Shown: in pieces, positions 1 to 11,832 of the stretch
Numbering within the stretch: the stretch's first letter is position 1
Layout: each line of letters opens with the position of its first letter
Assembly (NCBI RefSeq): GCF_040412425.1
Contig: NC_089768.1
Coordinates: 6,791,001-6,855,000, forward strand
Length of the DNA: 64,000 nucleotides
Source: Macrobrachium rosenbergii
Lineage: Eukaryota > Arthropoda > Malacostraca > Decapoda > Palaemonidae
Reading direction: 5' to 3'
The notes under the pieces: model-generated
The model's database searches: none
Seen by the model: the letters and a program-made list of their open reading frames with translations, nothing else
Told to the model about the DNA's origin: nothing
Position numbers and translations under genes: made by a program

Positions 1-597
1 AACAGGGTCAATTAAACTGACAGTTCAGTGATTGCCAGATCGAAAGATTTCCCTTTACGAAATGTTTTAGAATTTGCAGTTGTACAGCTTACTTCCAGCT
101 GTAATTTCAATCTTAGCCCTGGCATGTATCATTCGGACCCCTGTATTAGTAAAATGCTCAAGAATGATCTTAAAGACAAAATCACTTACTTAATTACTAA
201 TTAGTTACCTTACATATATTTTTCCCCTAGACCCTTCCTCTCCCCCACCCCTTCCTCATCCCCTCCCCTTCCCTTCTTCCTCCCTCTTCCCCTTCTGCAT
301 CCCCTCCCCTTCCTCCTTACCCATCCATCTTCCCTCCCCTCCCCTTCCCTCTTCCCATTTCCATGTTTTATGATGAAACAAAATGTGTTGAGATTGAGTA
401 CTATTAACAAAATGTTTATAGATCTGTAAGGACTTTATTTTTTTTTTTTTTGTAAAAGCAATGTACAGGTTTCTCAAATCAAAATATAACTTGCTTGACT
501 TTTAGAATTTATGAAGTGTTTAACTGACCTCGTGTGGTAACTATGAACCACCTGCATCATGAGGATCACAGTAAATACTACTCTTGTTATACACCTT
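1..597. other. No gene seen; pyrimidine-rich tract
   Basis: AT-rich DNA with no convincing coding potential. A C/T-rich, almost G-free stretch occupies about 228-356 and a T homopolymer lies near 437-451. The open frames here are low-complexity readings of the pyrimidine tract. Confidence 0.6.
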
Positions 598-850
598 GAG
601 TCTTTAAGATTTAAGAAGACGATATAATCCAATGGGTGTTTCTCCAGGAGGTGGAAGAAATGATTCCGTAGACAGATTCTGGGTTTCTTCCCTGAAGGGA
701 AGCAGATCCGCCAGGAATCCCTTTAGGAGCTGAAGACGGCTTCACAGGATCCTGGAGTCTTTAAGAATTTAAGAAGATGTTATAATCCAATGGGCATTTC
801 TCCAGAACTTCAGGAGCTGAAGACTGCTTCAAAGGATCCTGGAGTCGTGA
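598..850. repeat. Imperfect direct repeat of about 150 bp
   Basis: The segment beginning GAGTCTTTAAGATTTAAGAAG near 598 recurs near 755 with few changes and runs through the same 'AATCCAATGGG..TTTCTCCAG' stretch. A second shared block, 'GGAGCTGAAGAC', is seen near 726 and again near 810, each followed by 'GGATCCTGGAGTC'. This is a partial tandem duplication. The 61-codon frame over it resembles nothing I know. Confidence 0.7.
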
Positions 851-1026
851 AGACGTTTTTCAAGAATAATATTTTAATAACTGTCCAGAAATTTTCAACA
901 TTAAGTGACCCAACAGTGTATAATAAAAGATTTTTAGCTGAGCTCGGTTATTTTCGTTTCAAAATGGAGTTGTAGCGTGATTATAAAATATCCATTTCCA
1001 CATAATACTGGTGTATTGTATAATCA

Positions 1027-1091
1027 TGTAATAGCAAAATATGTCTCCTTATGTTATTAAATAACATAAGGAGACATATTTTGCTATTACA
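1027..1091. repeat. Perfect inverted repeat, 32-bp arms, 1-nt spacer
   Basis: Arm 1027-1058 is the exact reverse complement of arm 1060-1091, with a single A between them. The arms contain ATATGTCTCCTTATG and its complement. A 65-bp perfect hairpin with essentially no loop is uncommon in unique DNA. It could be a miniature fold-back element or a recently formed palindrome. The 74-aa frame upstream shows no link to it. Confidence 0.95.
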
Positions 1092-1625
1092 AATATACAA
1101 ATTTTGTATATGAGAATAATGCCTTGAAATTCTGTAAACGATTCATGAGCTATGCTTTACATTAAAACCCTCATACTGTGTTGTGCTGTAACATAGAAGC
1201 TTGTCCATGAGTGATGTATTCTATATGTTGCAGTTACTGTACAACCAAGTGTACCATTGTATAAAATCTTAATGCTATGTTCTTATTTTCCACAAAGTGC
1301 ATTCATTTAATCTTATGATTTTATTTACATTATTATGATATGCATAATGCATACTGTTAACCTTTAGATATGTCATGTTACATTGGCGTTGTGTCGTAAA
1401 GTAAACTGCTATGAAAGTATCTCCCAGCTCACTCAATAGCATGGGTGGAAGAAAAGAAGCAGGAAAATCACAAACATTGCTGGTGGTACCACTATCAGTA
1501 AGTCGTTGGTTCTCAGTCGTCGAAAGCCAATTCGAGTTAGCAAATATTACCATCTCCAGTACTAAATTTCACCATGCCTTGTGAAGTTTACCTAGTGAAT
1601 CTTGAACCAGTTAACTGATGATGTT

Positions 1626-2084
1626 GTAAACGCTAAGGATTACAGAAAGGTAGAAGATGAACTAACCTCATTCTTTACAAAGTCAAAACCAGAGTGATTT
1701 GACTCTCTTGTGAACCAAAATAACATAATCTGTGGAAAACCTTCAGTGTTCTTGAGAGAATTGCACAGGATTGCTGTCCAGCGAAGTGTAGATGATCAAT
1801 TTGTAAGGGTAAAATTTTTGAAGGCACTTCCAGATGACATCAGGCCAACCATAGCATATGATGCTACTGTTTCACTTGAGGAACTTGATAGAGTAGCAGA
1901 TACGTTGTTAACGTATGGTACAGATAGAAGTAGTAATGCAAACGTATCCCTAGTTGAAGAAAGACAAGGTAATTACCATAGATCTAGATCACTGAACAAT
2001 TGTCAGTCAAATGTGGTGATACTAATAGAGACTCAAGCTCCACAGGGCAAGAGAATATCTATAACAGAACAGAAATTCCAATAG
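1626..2084 (+). pseudogene. gag: Gypsy gag fragment (capsid region)
   Basis: One frame runs from 1626 with a single TGA at 1695-1697 and continues to 2084. The reading 'FLRELHRIA' followed by 'FVRVKFLKALPDDIRPTIA' and 'LEELDRVADTL' matches the conserved capsid pattern of arthropod Gypsy gag proteins, where short runs of L/R..LA, 'FL..LP..I..IL' and 'L..LA..AD' occur at this spacing. Gag would form the retrotransposon capsid. The frame breaks after 2084; the zinc-knuckle equivalent follows in another frame around 2090-2160 (FYHPKF..., with cysteines replaced). The 5' end of gag is not recognisable. Confidence 0.8.
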
Positions 2085-2282
2085 GTGTTCGTGCATTTTA
2101 TCACCCCAAGTTTGTAAATACCACTTATATTATGGAAACAAAGCGAAGTCCTGTAAAAGCTCATACTTCAGCCAATATTTTGCCAGATTCTTGCCCTTCT
2201 TCACACTCATCTTCTCCTGTTCCAAACAATTCGAGCCAATTGGGAAACTAGACGCGCAATCGTATCCTTTGTAACCGTCGGA

Positions 2283-2668
2283 TTGGTGATTAAAATAAAG
2301 GCCAAAATCGGTTGCAGTTCCTATCAATTTCTCATCGACACAGGTTCTTCTCTGTCCATATTACCTTACAGCTCTGATTTATACACATTCCTCAGACCTA
2401 CTGCAGTAACTCTTACCAACACATTAGGAACAGCTATACGGTGAAGTCGATGTTGACCTTAGGGTACGATGTATAAGACGTTCCTTTCCCTGGTCATTTA
2501 TAGTAGCTGATGTTATACACCCCAGTCTGGGTACAAACTTTCTTGCTGCTAAAAACTTAATTGTTGGTTATAAGAAACAAATCCTAGTTGATCCTCATAC
2601 TAAGTGCCAAATTCCTATGGAAAGATCTAATTATCATTGTATTCCTACTCTATTACTTATGATGGAAT
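2283..2668 (+). pseudogene. Gypsy aspartic protease remnant
   Basis: In the frame containing 2337-2345 the sequence reads FLIDTGSSLSILP, the catalytic Asp-Thr-Gly of retroelement proteases. The frame stops at the TGA near 2442; the next frame continues with the 'SFPWSFIVADV' and 'LGTNFLAAKNLIV' segments typical of the second half of Gypsy proteases, up to a stop near 2668. The enzyme would process the Gag-Pol polyprotein. At least one frameshift and one stop make this copy non-functional. Confidence 0.85.
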
Positions 2669-2984
2669 AGACCTCAGAACCGCTGATCTCCTTTCCAAAT
2701 TCCCAGTACTCCCTTCCCCATTGCAGTAGTCAACAGCTAAGCACGATAGTAACTCTATTTATCATTATATAGATACAGGTGTGCACCCACAGACTCAGTG
2801 GGCAATTCTAGATCAACAGCAGGCACTACTGGTGATGGTCCGGGGCCGCCAATGACATCAGCATTGATTCAACCAAGCGTACCAAGAAATGGTCAGTTTT
2901 TGGCATTTGACCGAAAGGTAAATGGAGTTGGTGCTGCCCATAGACTTTTGTTGACTATTGTTAGTGAGGTAAATTTAGCTGTTT

Positions 2985-3404
2985 GTATGGGTATGGGTAT
3001 GGTATGGGTTTGGTATGGATATGGGTATGGGTAAGGGATGGATATGAGCATGGGCGTGGTACGAATATGAGTATGGGTATGGGAATGGTATGGTATGGTG
3101 TGGGTATGGATTGGGTATGGGTATGGAAAGGACATGAGTATGGGTATACCAAGGATATGAGTATGGGTATCGGTATGGGTATGGGTATAGGTATTGGTAC
3201 GGTACAGATATGGTATGGGTATGGTACAGTATGGGTATAGTACAGTATGGGTATGGTACAGTATGGGTATGGGTATCAGTATGGGTATGGTACGGATATG
3301 CGTATGGGTATGGGTGTGGGTATGGAATGGATATGGGTATGAGTATGGTACAGATATGGGTATGGGTATGGTACAGATATGGGTATGGGTATGGTACGGA
3401 TATG
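2985..3404. repeat. GGTATG hexanucleotide satellite
   Basis: About 420 bp built almost wholly of GGTATG, with variants such as GGTATGGTACAG recurring every 20-50 bp. Long frames open on both strands (YPYPYP-type and MVWVWYGYG-type readings) are artefacts of a 6-bp unit that is a multiple of three. Confidence 0.95.
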
Positions 3405-3879
3405 GGAACTACCAAATCCGAGCGGTAGTGAGCATCTGCTAGTATATACATAAAAAATACAAACGTGAACATTTATTATTAATGTATGGACGGTCACAGG
3501 GAAGTATACATTAATGGACATTGCTAGGTATTATAAACCCGGTTTTGAACGCATCCTATTTTTGCAGAGAAAATCACATGAGAAAAGGTTACACCAAAAT
3601 TACGTTATGTACAACTATGAAGCGTAGGGGAGCACTGATAAAGACAAATCGAAAATAAAAAAGGATAACTGCCAAAGGACAAAGGGCTAGCAAAAAGGTG
3701 TAACGGGAAAGCACTTCAGGAAGTACCTTTTAGTTTTTTATTTCATTTTTTTTAGAGGAAGAAAAGTTATGGTTAGGAAACAATTACCGGTTTCTCTGGG
3801 TACGTGAACGATATCATAAGGGGCTCAGTTCCAACTGCCATCCCAACGGGTGGCAGAAAGAGAGAGAAGTAGAGAGATA
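3405..3879. other. No gene seen
   Basis: AT-rich sequence between the hexanucleotide satellite and the purine-rich array. I see no coding or structural signal. Confidence 0.5.
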
Positions 3880-3885
3880 TATAGT

Positions 3886-3956
<71 letters not shown>

Positions 3957-4009
3957 GAATATGTCTCCCAATAGTGAGGAGATATAAAAATTTGTAGACT
4001 AAAGGATAG

Positions 4010-4067
<58 letters not shown>

Positions 4068-4193
4068 ATATGTCTCCCAATAGTGAGGAGATATAAAAAT
4101 TAGAAGATAGACTAAAGGATAGATTCAGAGAGAGAGAGGGGAGAATATGTCTCCCAATAGTGAGGAGATAAAAATTAGTAGACTAAAGGATAG

Positions 4194-4237
<44 letters not shown>

Positions 4238-4777
4238 ATATGTCTGCCAATAGTGAGGAGATATACAAATTAGAAGATAGACTAAAGGATAGATTCAGAG
4301 AGAGAGAGAGAGAGAGACAGAGAGAGACAGAGACAGAGAGAGGCGAGAATGTCTCCCAATAGTGAGTAGAGATATAAAAATTAGAAGATAGACTAAAGGA
4401 TAGATTCAGAGAGAGAGAGAGAGAATGTAATTTTATTAAAAACGAGGGAATATAAAAACTCTAAGAGAGAAAAGAGATGAATGCAGAGGATGATGATGAT
4501 GTAAGTTGACCGACAATGAGGAGATAAATAACTGGCAGTAAGAAACCGATAAATTCACCATGGGAGAGAGGGGCAGGGACAGAGACAGACAGACAGACAT
4601 AGAATAATAGACCGCCAGTATTGAGGTATAATGATGGGAATAGAGATACAGAGAAACACAGATAGGACGTGAGTCGACCAAATAGGAGTATAATAAGAGG
4701 ATGACAAGGATAAATACGGAGAGAAAGACTAATAATTAGGAGATATAATTACTGGAAGAGGGGAAACGAACATAAAT

Positions 4778-4832
<55 letters not shown>

Positions 4833-5070
4833 GACGATCAACGCTTAGAAAGAGAGGTAGATAGATAGAGAAAAGGGAAGAAGGGATATGAGTCGACAAA
4901 CAGTGACAGACTCACAGGAAAAGAATTTCGATTCACCCGCAATGACAAATGGTAGATGGACGACAGAGAGAAAGACAGTCAGAGAAGGAGACAGAGAAAG
5001 AGTGAGAGTGACGTTATGGAAGTCGATAAAAAATTAGATGATACAATAATTGGAAGGAAGAAATGGAGAT

Positions 5071-5155
<85 letters not shown>

Positions 5156-5254
5156 GGCGACTAGCACTTAGGAGATATTTCAAAGAGACAGAAAGAGATG
5201 TCAGTCGAAAAATCAATAAAACATATAAACGACAGAGGGAAATAGTGAATATAC

Positions 5255-5305
<51 letters not shown>

Positions 5306-5370
5306 TTGTCAAAAATGAGTAGACATAATAACTGGAAGATAAAAATCGCCATGAATGTTATAAATATGGA

Positions 5371-5410
<40 letters not shown>

Positions 5411-5916
5411 AGTCGAGCAACAACGAGACGTAAACAAGTAAAAAAATCCATCGAGTTTTCTGTACAGTGTATAATGCTGTATGAAACCCTCAACCACGGC
5501 CCATGAAACTCTCAGCCGCGGCCCATGAAACTTTCAGCCATGTCCCGGTGGTGGCCTGTGTTGTTGGCACCTATAGCGGTGCCAGACGCACGAGTATGGC
5601 TAACTTTAACCTTAAATAAAAGAAAAACTACTGAGGCTAGAGGGCTGATATTAGAAATGTTTGATGATTGGAAGATGGATGATCAACATACAAATTTGCA
5701 GCCCTCTAGCCACAGTAGTTTTTAAGATCTGAGAGTGGACAGAAAAAGTGCGGGCAGAAAAGGAGCGGACAGTCATCTCAATGGGTTTCGTTTACAGAAA
5801 ACTAAAAATGTAGGAGACAATCAGAGATAAATGCATAGAGGGGGGAGAGACCACAGGGAGGGTGAAAGACTGTCAACAGCTAGAAGATTTTTTTATTTCA
5901 GAGAGATACCGCTATA

Positions 5917-5983
<67 letters not shown>

Positions 5984-6079
5984 CGATAAACGATAAGAAG
6001 AAAAGTACAGAGGGGCAGAAAGCGAAAATTAGTCGACCCAGAATGAGGATATACCCCTGGAAGAGAGAGGCAGCTAAAT

Positions 6080-6147
<68 letters not shown>

Positions 6148-6198
6148 AGTTAACCGACAGTAAGGAGATAGAGTGAATGGAAGAGAGAAACAGACAAC

Positions 6199-6250
<52 letters not shown>
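3880..6250. repeat. Higher-order tandem array: 70-120 bp unit alternating with (AG)n
   Basis: Five closely similar units between about 3950 and 4410 each read (AG)n, then GAATATGTCTCCCAATAGTG, 'AGGAGATATA', 'GACTAAAGGATAGATTC', then (AG)n. Further units, more diverged, share the order 'GTCGA..', 'ACAATGAGGAGATA', 'ACTGGAAG', 'ATAAATACAGAG', (AG)n; examples lie near 4500, 4735, 5030, 5310, 6040 and 6150. Pure AG tracts include 3892-3951, 4014-4061, 5079-5149, 5258-5304, 5920-5980, 6083-6145 and 6200-6247. All units have the same orientation, giving one purine-rich strand. A MITE-like element (5434-5807) interrupts the array. Confidence 0.85.
5434..5807 (+). mobile_element. MITE-like element, copy 1 (with internal stem)
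   Basis: Near-identical to a second copy at 30076-30357. Outer ends are inverted: AGTTTTCTGTACAG at 5454 against TTTACAGAAAACT ending at 5803. An internal inverted repeat is present: AAACTACTGAGGCTAGAGGG near 5625 pairs with CCCTCTAGCCACAGTAGTTT near 5702, with one mismatch. The middle contains a short palindrome, GGCACCTATAGCGGTGCC (about 5567-5584). There is no coding sequence. The layout suggests a non-autonomous DNA transposon. It sits inside the (AG)n array. Confidence 0.8.
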
Positions 6251-7069
6251 GAATCATGGAACACTGATAGAAGCTGAGAACCTAAAGAGGAAAAATCTCA
6301 CCAATATCTTATGAGGGGTTTCTTTACCTCATCGAGGTCCTTCCTTTTTGATAGCATACATTTTGAATGGGTCAATACTCTCACATCCTTAGGTGTTTCA
6401 GTTCTTTCTCTCTCTCTTTCCACCACACCTGCGTCCCACAGCGGTCGGCTAACAGTTAGGTACCTAATTCACTTTTTTCTCTCAAAAGAGGCATCAGTGA
6501 ATTAGGGAATCTCTCCTGCATCCTCCCACCTCGTCCGGTTTGAGAATCAAACGCTGGCAACTCCTGTGAGGTGCCGCGCTGACAGCCCACCCCTCCCGGG
6601 GCAGAGACAGACAGACAGACAGACAGACAGGGAGCGAGAAAGAGAATAAACGGTGACCAGCGCACAGTGACTCAGATACAACCATCGGGGAAGGAAAAGA
6701 TTGAGTTGAGAAAGGCAAAAAGAACGAGTAACAATGAGAAATTAGAAAGGAAGAGAGAAAGACAGGGAGAGAGTGCTAAAGGGTGAGCAACAACTAGACA
6801 CAGATAGAAAAGACAAAAATTGTGAAAGAGAGGAATGGATGATGATAAGACTGAGAGACGGAAACAAAAAGATGGAGGAAATAATAACTTCAAAATGAGC
6901 GACAATGAGAGATCGGTAATGAAAGGAGGAAGATTAAAACAGCTACGGAAAGAGGCAGAGAGTCCCGAGAATATAAAGTTAATAAAAATTAGATAGGTGA
7001 GAACACAAACAGGGAGAGACAGTGAGGCAGGAAAACAAGCTACACTGAGACGCAGAAAGACAATGAAGA
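6251..7069. repeat. Decayed purine-rich extension of the AG array
   Basis: Strongly purine-biased plus strand (GAGAGA, GACAGACAGACA near 6605-6630) with scattered fragments resembling the array unit ('CAATGAGAAATTAG', 'CAACTAGACACAGATAG'). No gene. The stretch 6300-6540 is not purine-rich and looks like unrelated inserted sequence. Confidence 0.5.
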
Positions 7070-7076
7070 GAGAGAG

Positions 7077-7124
<48 letters not shown>
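7070..7124. repeat. (AG)n microsatellite
   Basis: About 27 AG repeats closing the purine-rich block. Confidence 0.95.
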
Positions 7125-7125
<1 letters not shown>

Positions 7126-7667
7126 CTGTAAAAAAATTGCCTAAAACTACTTGTAACGTGGTTGCTTTATGTTTTGTTTATGTAAAAGTAAATTTCTCTT
7201 TGTGAAGTTAAGCAATTGCTCGTCTTCGCAGTCTCAAAATCTGAACACCATAATACTAAATTGCAGTTTTTAAATTCTACTAAGCATGCACATCAGAAGA
7301 TGTTAAACACCGTATATCTTTAAGCACCACAAAATATCAGAGCCACTGAATAAAGTCATAAAAAAAAAAAGCCTCGTCTTATTCGTAGTCATGTGGGTCA
7401 CGACACAGGGGCCAAGATGGAAAAGTTTGTTCAGGTCTGATAAACAATGCAAAGCCATGTTTAGTAAAATTACCTTCTGAGTCTGGTGGGCAATCGTCGA
7501 ACCATTTGAATGTAAAATGTATCAGGGCCAGCCTGCCGGAGCTGTCATTACCTAACCAGTATATATTCACTTCCTTCGTAACCCGGATACAATTTCTCTT
7601 CTCCTCAGTTCACATTTTCTTTTTAAAACAAACGCCCTGCTTGTCTTTTGATTAAAAATCATCGATT

Positions 7668-7673
<6 letters not shown>

Positions 7674-7725
<52 letters not shown>
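7674..7725. repeat. (CT)n microsatellite
   Basis: About 26 uninterrupted CT repeats; the flanks 7125-7673 are AT-rich and featureless. Confidence 0.95.
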
Positions 7726-7728
<3 letters not shown>

Positions 7729-7949
7729 GGGTTTTCCAAACTTGCCTAATACAAATATTTTGAATTACCTTGGGAACAGTGGATTTAAATCTTTAATTGC
7801 AGCCTTTCTCATCTCCTTGGATCAAAATTTCCTTTCACTAGGAACTGGAGACAGTGATATCTGGGATTCTTTCAAGTGGGGAATAATGGGCCGCTTAGCA
7901 TAGAGAAAACATGTTGCGCAAGACTAATTGAGGGATCTAGTCACGCGCA

Positions 7950-8062
7950 GCGGCCAATCAGCAGCTCCAGACATCATGACATCACCGTTAATGAGCCAAT
8001 CAAACGAACAAAATAAACAGGCTACATTAAAATGTGTGTGGCGCCATCTAGGAAGCCAATAC
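7950..8062. promoter_or_regulatory. Possible regulatory patch (three CCAAT boxes, GGCGCCATCTAG)
   Basis: Three CCAAT boxes lie close together (7954, 7996 and 8056), two followed by CA as in classical NF-Y sites. GTGGCGCCATCTAGG at about 8038-8052 resembles arthropod CTCF-type sites. No TATA box or initiator is obvious and no downstream coding exon was recognised, so a promoter is only a guess. Confidence 0.2.
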
Positions 8063-8639
8063 CATTTGTGCCGTTGGCATTGTAGTACTGTGCTCAATTA
8101 AGCGATGAAAAAAGTCTGTTGACGAATACTTGGGTTAAGAGTTCTCAACTAAAGGTTAATTTATCTTGAATGATCGGATACAAAACTGAGAGAACAAAAT
8201 TTTATGCGGCAGCAGCCAAGAATCAAACAAAGGATTAGAAAGCACAATCAGCTCCCGATCACAATTAATTCTAATGAAAATTTGCTTGTACACCTCCAGT
8301 ACGCATAATGACTCTCAAAGAAAGGCCATGTACTGCGTGCTCTCTTTCCTATAAACTACTAAAGTTATCTATTCCCTTAAGGAAACATAATTACCACTTA
8401 GGAAGCACGATATTCAAAACCTCTTTTACAGCACAACTCCCGCTAAGGTATAAAAAGTCATTACAGAAACACCAGCGCTTTTCAAACAACTTGTTTCACC
8501 AACCACTCCATAACACAAACTGTAATGATCAGGTATTCAATGTGGAGTTATTTATCAGGAACTGTACTACGTTATTTGTTTGTTCTGATGACTTAATCTC
8601 AGTTGGTGTCGGCTCCTTTGATGTGGGTCCGGGGGCAAA

Positions 8640-9010
8640 GGGTTAACCTATCATTATGGGCTAATATGGCGGCTGAGTGAGGGAGGGTCTACTAAGCCCT
8701 GGCTCCCTCCTTGCCATCCACCCTCTCCGACCACCGTAGCACCGAGGGACCATCCAAACAAAACCCACACCCAGTACTGCCGTCCTCACAGTCCTCCCCC
8801 ACCACCGCACCGCCTAAACAACCACCTCCGCCACCAGTCACTCTTGCCAGAGAAGGAATGCGAGCGAGTTCCTTGTCTCATGAAACCGTATGAATGTCCC
8901 TTTACGACTGGACGGTTTTGACAGCGTCGTGAAGTCATGTCATGATTTACAAACACATCTGACACAAATAGTGACTCCCCCCAGCCCCCTCCCCAGCCCC
9001 ACCCCTCTCT
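8640..9010. other. GC-rich block, possible non-coding first exon
   Basis: Distinctly GC-richer and cytosine-rich compared with its AT-rich surroundings. It contains AATATGGCGGCTGAG near 8663 and a proline-rich 60-codon plus-strand frame (8711-8893) that matches no family I know. It may be part of a promoter or 5' untranslated exon; no splice sites or protein similarity support this. Confidence 0.2.
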
Positions 9011-9436
9011 TTCCCCAGAAAACCTTTGGTTTTCCTGCTGACAATCAAGCCCATTTCTCGTGCTAACCCATCTGCTGACCCACTCGTAACTCCTACTATA
9101 CTTATCCTCATACCCTTATACCTGGCAGACGCCTGCCTACCTAAATGATTATTCTGCTACCCCTCCACCACATCCTACCTGTTGAGCTGCAGCCATGCGC
9201 ACAGACCCGCACAAGCAAATATAAATAAGTAAGTAGGTAGCTCTGTGTCTCGCTTTCAGTAAGCCACCCGTAGTTTTGATCTCTTGTTCCTACAAGGAGC
9301 TTTGACACCGGCCGCTGTTCCAGCCATTGAAGTCTATCCGCTGCTACGTAGAGCTTAACCTTATACAGTATACTTCCGAGTTACATGGCCCAAACTCTTT
9401 TACTTTTTTTTTTTTTTTACATTCATGAAGGGCAAA

Positions 9437-9439
<3 letters not shown>

Positions 9440-9482
<43 letters not shown>

Positions 9483-9586
9483 CTGGGCTGCCGAAGGCTT
9501 CCTGGCGATCTAGTGCAAATTCTAGAAGTTAGAAACTTCATTCTATGCTGAATACTTAACAAAGACCACAAACTTGATTGAGTAAC

Positions 9587-9646
<60 letters not shown>
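9440..9646. repeat. (AG)n and (CT)n microsatellite pair in inverted orientation
   Basis: (AG)n at 9440-9481 and (CT)n at about 9590-9646, about 110 bp apart. They are complementary, so this stretch can fold into a long imperfect hairpin. Confidence 0.9.
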
Positions 9647-9648
<2 letters not shown>

Positions 9649-11727
9649 ATTAGCATTTAACGAAAGAGATGAATAGGTTCTTTCGTCATGGAAAGAATTA
9701 TTCTAAATTTGACGGGGAATGATAATTAAAATGAACATTTGCTTGAAAACATCCATGAAGTAAGAAATGTATATATGTCATGTATTTCATGTTTGCTTCA
9801 GTTATCGGTCAACCAAACCTTCACTGTATTTCGAGATGGAAACTGGTTCACAAGTTAGTTCTTCAAAAAAACTGTAGTATGGAAATTAGTTGTAGTATGA
9901 TATAACCTTAAAATTAAATTGTATTACCTTGAAAGGTAAATTAATCTTATACATTTGGTTTCTAATAAGTTTCTCATTGATGAGAAATTCATGCATATGT
10001 CAGACAAAGGATGTATCGAAAAATTAATATCGGTATAATCCTTTTAAGACATCTGAGACTCTTGTCATCGGTCAAAGTTTGAGGATTCACACTGAGGCGA
10101 TTTTTACTCGCAAGGTAGAGAGAGCTTGTTTTCAGAAGAAGGGTGGAATAACAAACCTGACTTCGTTTTTCCTTCGCTCTTAACTTTGACAATGGATGAT
10201 TCATGGGAAAAAGCCATAGCACTTTCGATAAATCAGCCTGAAATTAATTGCCAGATCACGTATATTGTTTGCATACATAAATATATATTAGGTTTGGCAT
10301 TGAGATCAAAACTTCAGCTTCCCTCCATAAAATTCTGCTCGGAATATTCTTATTAGCTTATGAAAGAACTGAGAGGTGTAGAGTGTTCAGTTAGTTATCT
10401 ATGAATAACAACACAACACTGTGTCGCGCTTAGTATGCGTTAGGTGTCCGAGGTAGCTTCAGCAGAAATGACTTACATACCTGTAGTGTGCCAGAAACAC
10501 ATGCTAGACATGTTGCCTGTGCACCTGAACATCGTTCCTGATAATTAAGTTAAAAAACAAAATGAAAAGGAAATTATAAATGAAAGGCTCCTATCCACGC
10601 GAGATATGAATCGAATTGACTAACTGATAAAGAAACAGCTCAAAAATGATAATGAATTTATAAAAAAGCTTGCACTGCCCTACCGAGTCTCATTACAGCT
10701 GAGACTTTTCCTTGTATTTGCCAGAAATCGCCAGCTTGATTATCTTGACTGCACTAAACACACCTCTCCCAAACACATAAATTTTGGAAGAAACAGTCAC
10801 CATAACTAAGACCTGGCTTAATATATTTACTACTCAAAATGCTTTCCGCGCAAACTTATGAACATCTTTTCTTTATTTTGATTTCATTTGGTTAGTTTTA
10901 CTAAGACGCTTGCAACTTCAGATGTTCGGAAAAAGAACTTGGTAAATACATTTGATAACGGATATAAAAGAATTGGAAATTGAGAGAACAAACGAAAGGA
11001 AGGAAAGAGCAAAACCCTGTTTAACCAACGATAAACCAGTTTTGAAAAACAGCTTCGCAATTACTCACTACTGCTCAGCATTTTAAGCAATCTTCCCCTT
11101 TCCCCTCTTAATGTGGCTCATTCTTTTTTCCTTATGCACTTCTTCCTTCCATGCACTTTGGTTCCCATTTGATTTGTTACTGTAAAACACAAGTATCCCC
11201 TGCAAATCCAATGACCCCATCTTGGAATTTTTCACATGGAATGTATGTATCTTAATCTAACCTTTTCCATACTCAACTCTAGTCTCACTTATTTCTCATG
11301 AAGCTTTATCGCTGCTATCATATTTAATACCCCAGTCTGAACCATTGCTCTCTAGTTACACCCACTATCTGTCTTCATTGTTTCACCAACAAGGTAATGA
11401 TAAGATTTACGACCAAATCTTCCGCTTTCACAGCATTACCATCCATCATGTTATGTCATCTGATCTGAGACACTTTTCAACAGTAATCTTATATTTACTA
11501 ATGTTAATATGTCTTAACCTTTTTTGTCTGATATACTAACCATCAAGTCCCACTCATTAAACATTTCTCCAAGACTCTTTCCTCATTCATTCTAGGCACT
11601 CGCAACTTGACTGTGCCACCATGTTCCTCATTTTTTGACATGAGAGACACCATCCTCCTGTTATCACAGACCCTACCAGGCACAAAATCAAATCCTTACA
11701 TAGATTTACTCTTTACCTCATTCTCCT

Positions 11728-11730
<3 letters not shown>
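9647..11730. other. No gene seen
   Basis: AT-rich DNA. The longest frames (61-77 codons) lack recognisable motifs and are within chance for this composition. Confidence 0.5.
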
Positions 11731-11814
<84 letters not shown>

Positions 11815-11832
11815 GTATGTATGTATATATAT
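11731..11832. repeat. (TA)n microsatellite
   Basis: About 40 TA repeats followed by a short (TATG)n run near 11813-11824. Confidence 0.95.

Larger units (their letters stand above)
1600..2800 (+). mobile_element. Degenerate Gypsy-type LTR retrotransposon (gag to start of RT)
   Basis: A plus-strand remnant carrying, in the expected order, a gag-like segment (1626-2084), a worn C/H zinc-knuckle-like stretch (about 2090-2160), an aspartic protease with DTGS (2337-2348), a 'FPWSFIVADV..LGTNFL' segment (about 2470-2550), and a short stretch resembling the beginning of the RT linker ('YHYIDTGVHPQ', about 2755-2790). This order and these motifs are characteristic of arthropod Gypsy/Ty3 elements. 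Frames shift several times and in-frame stops occur, so it is dead. No LTRs were identified; the GGTATG satellite begins about 190 bp downstream. Confidence 0.85.

Noticed and set aside
2893..3521. Frames up to 165 codons over the GGTATG satellite
   Set aside because: A hexanucleotide repeat gives a two-residue periodic frame on both strands; there is no sign of a real protein.
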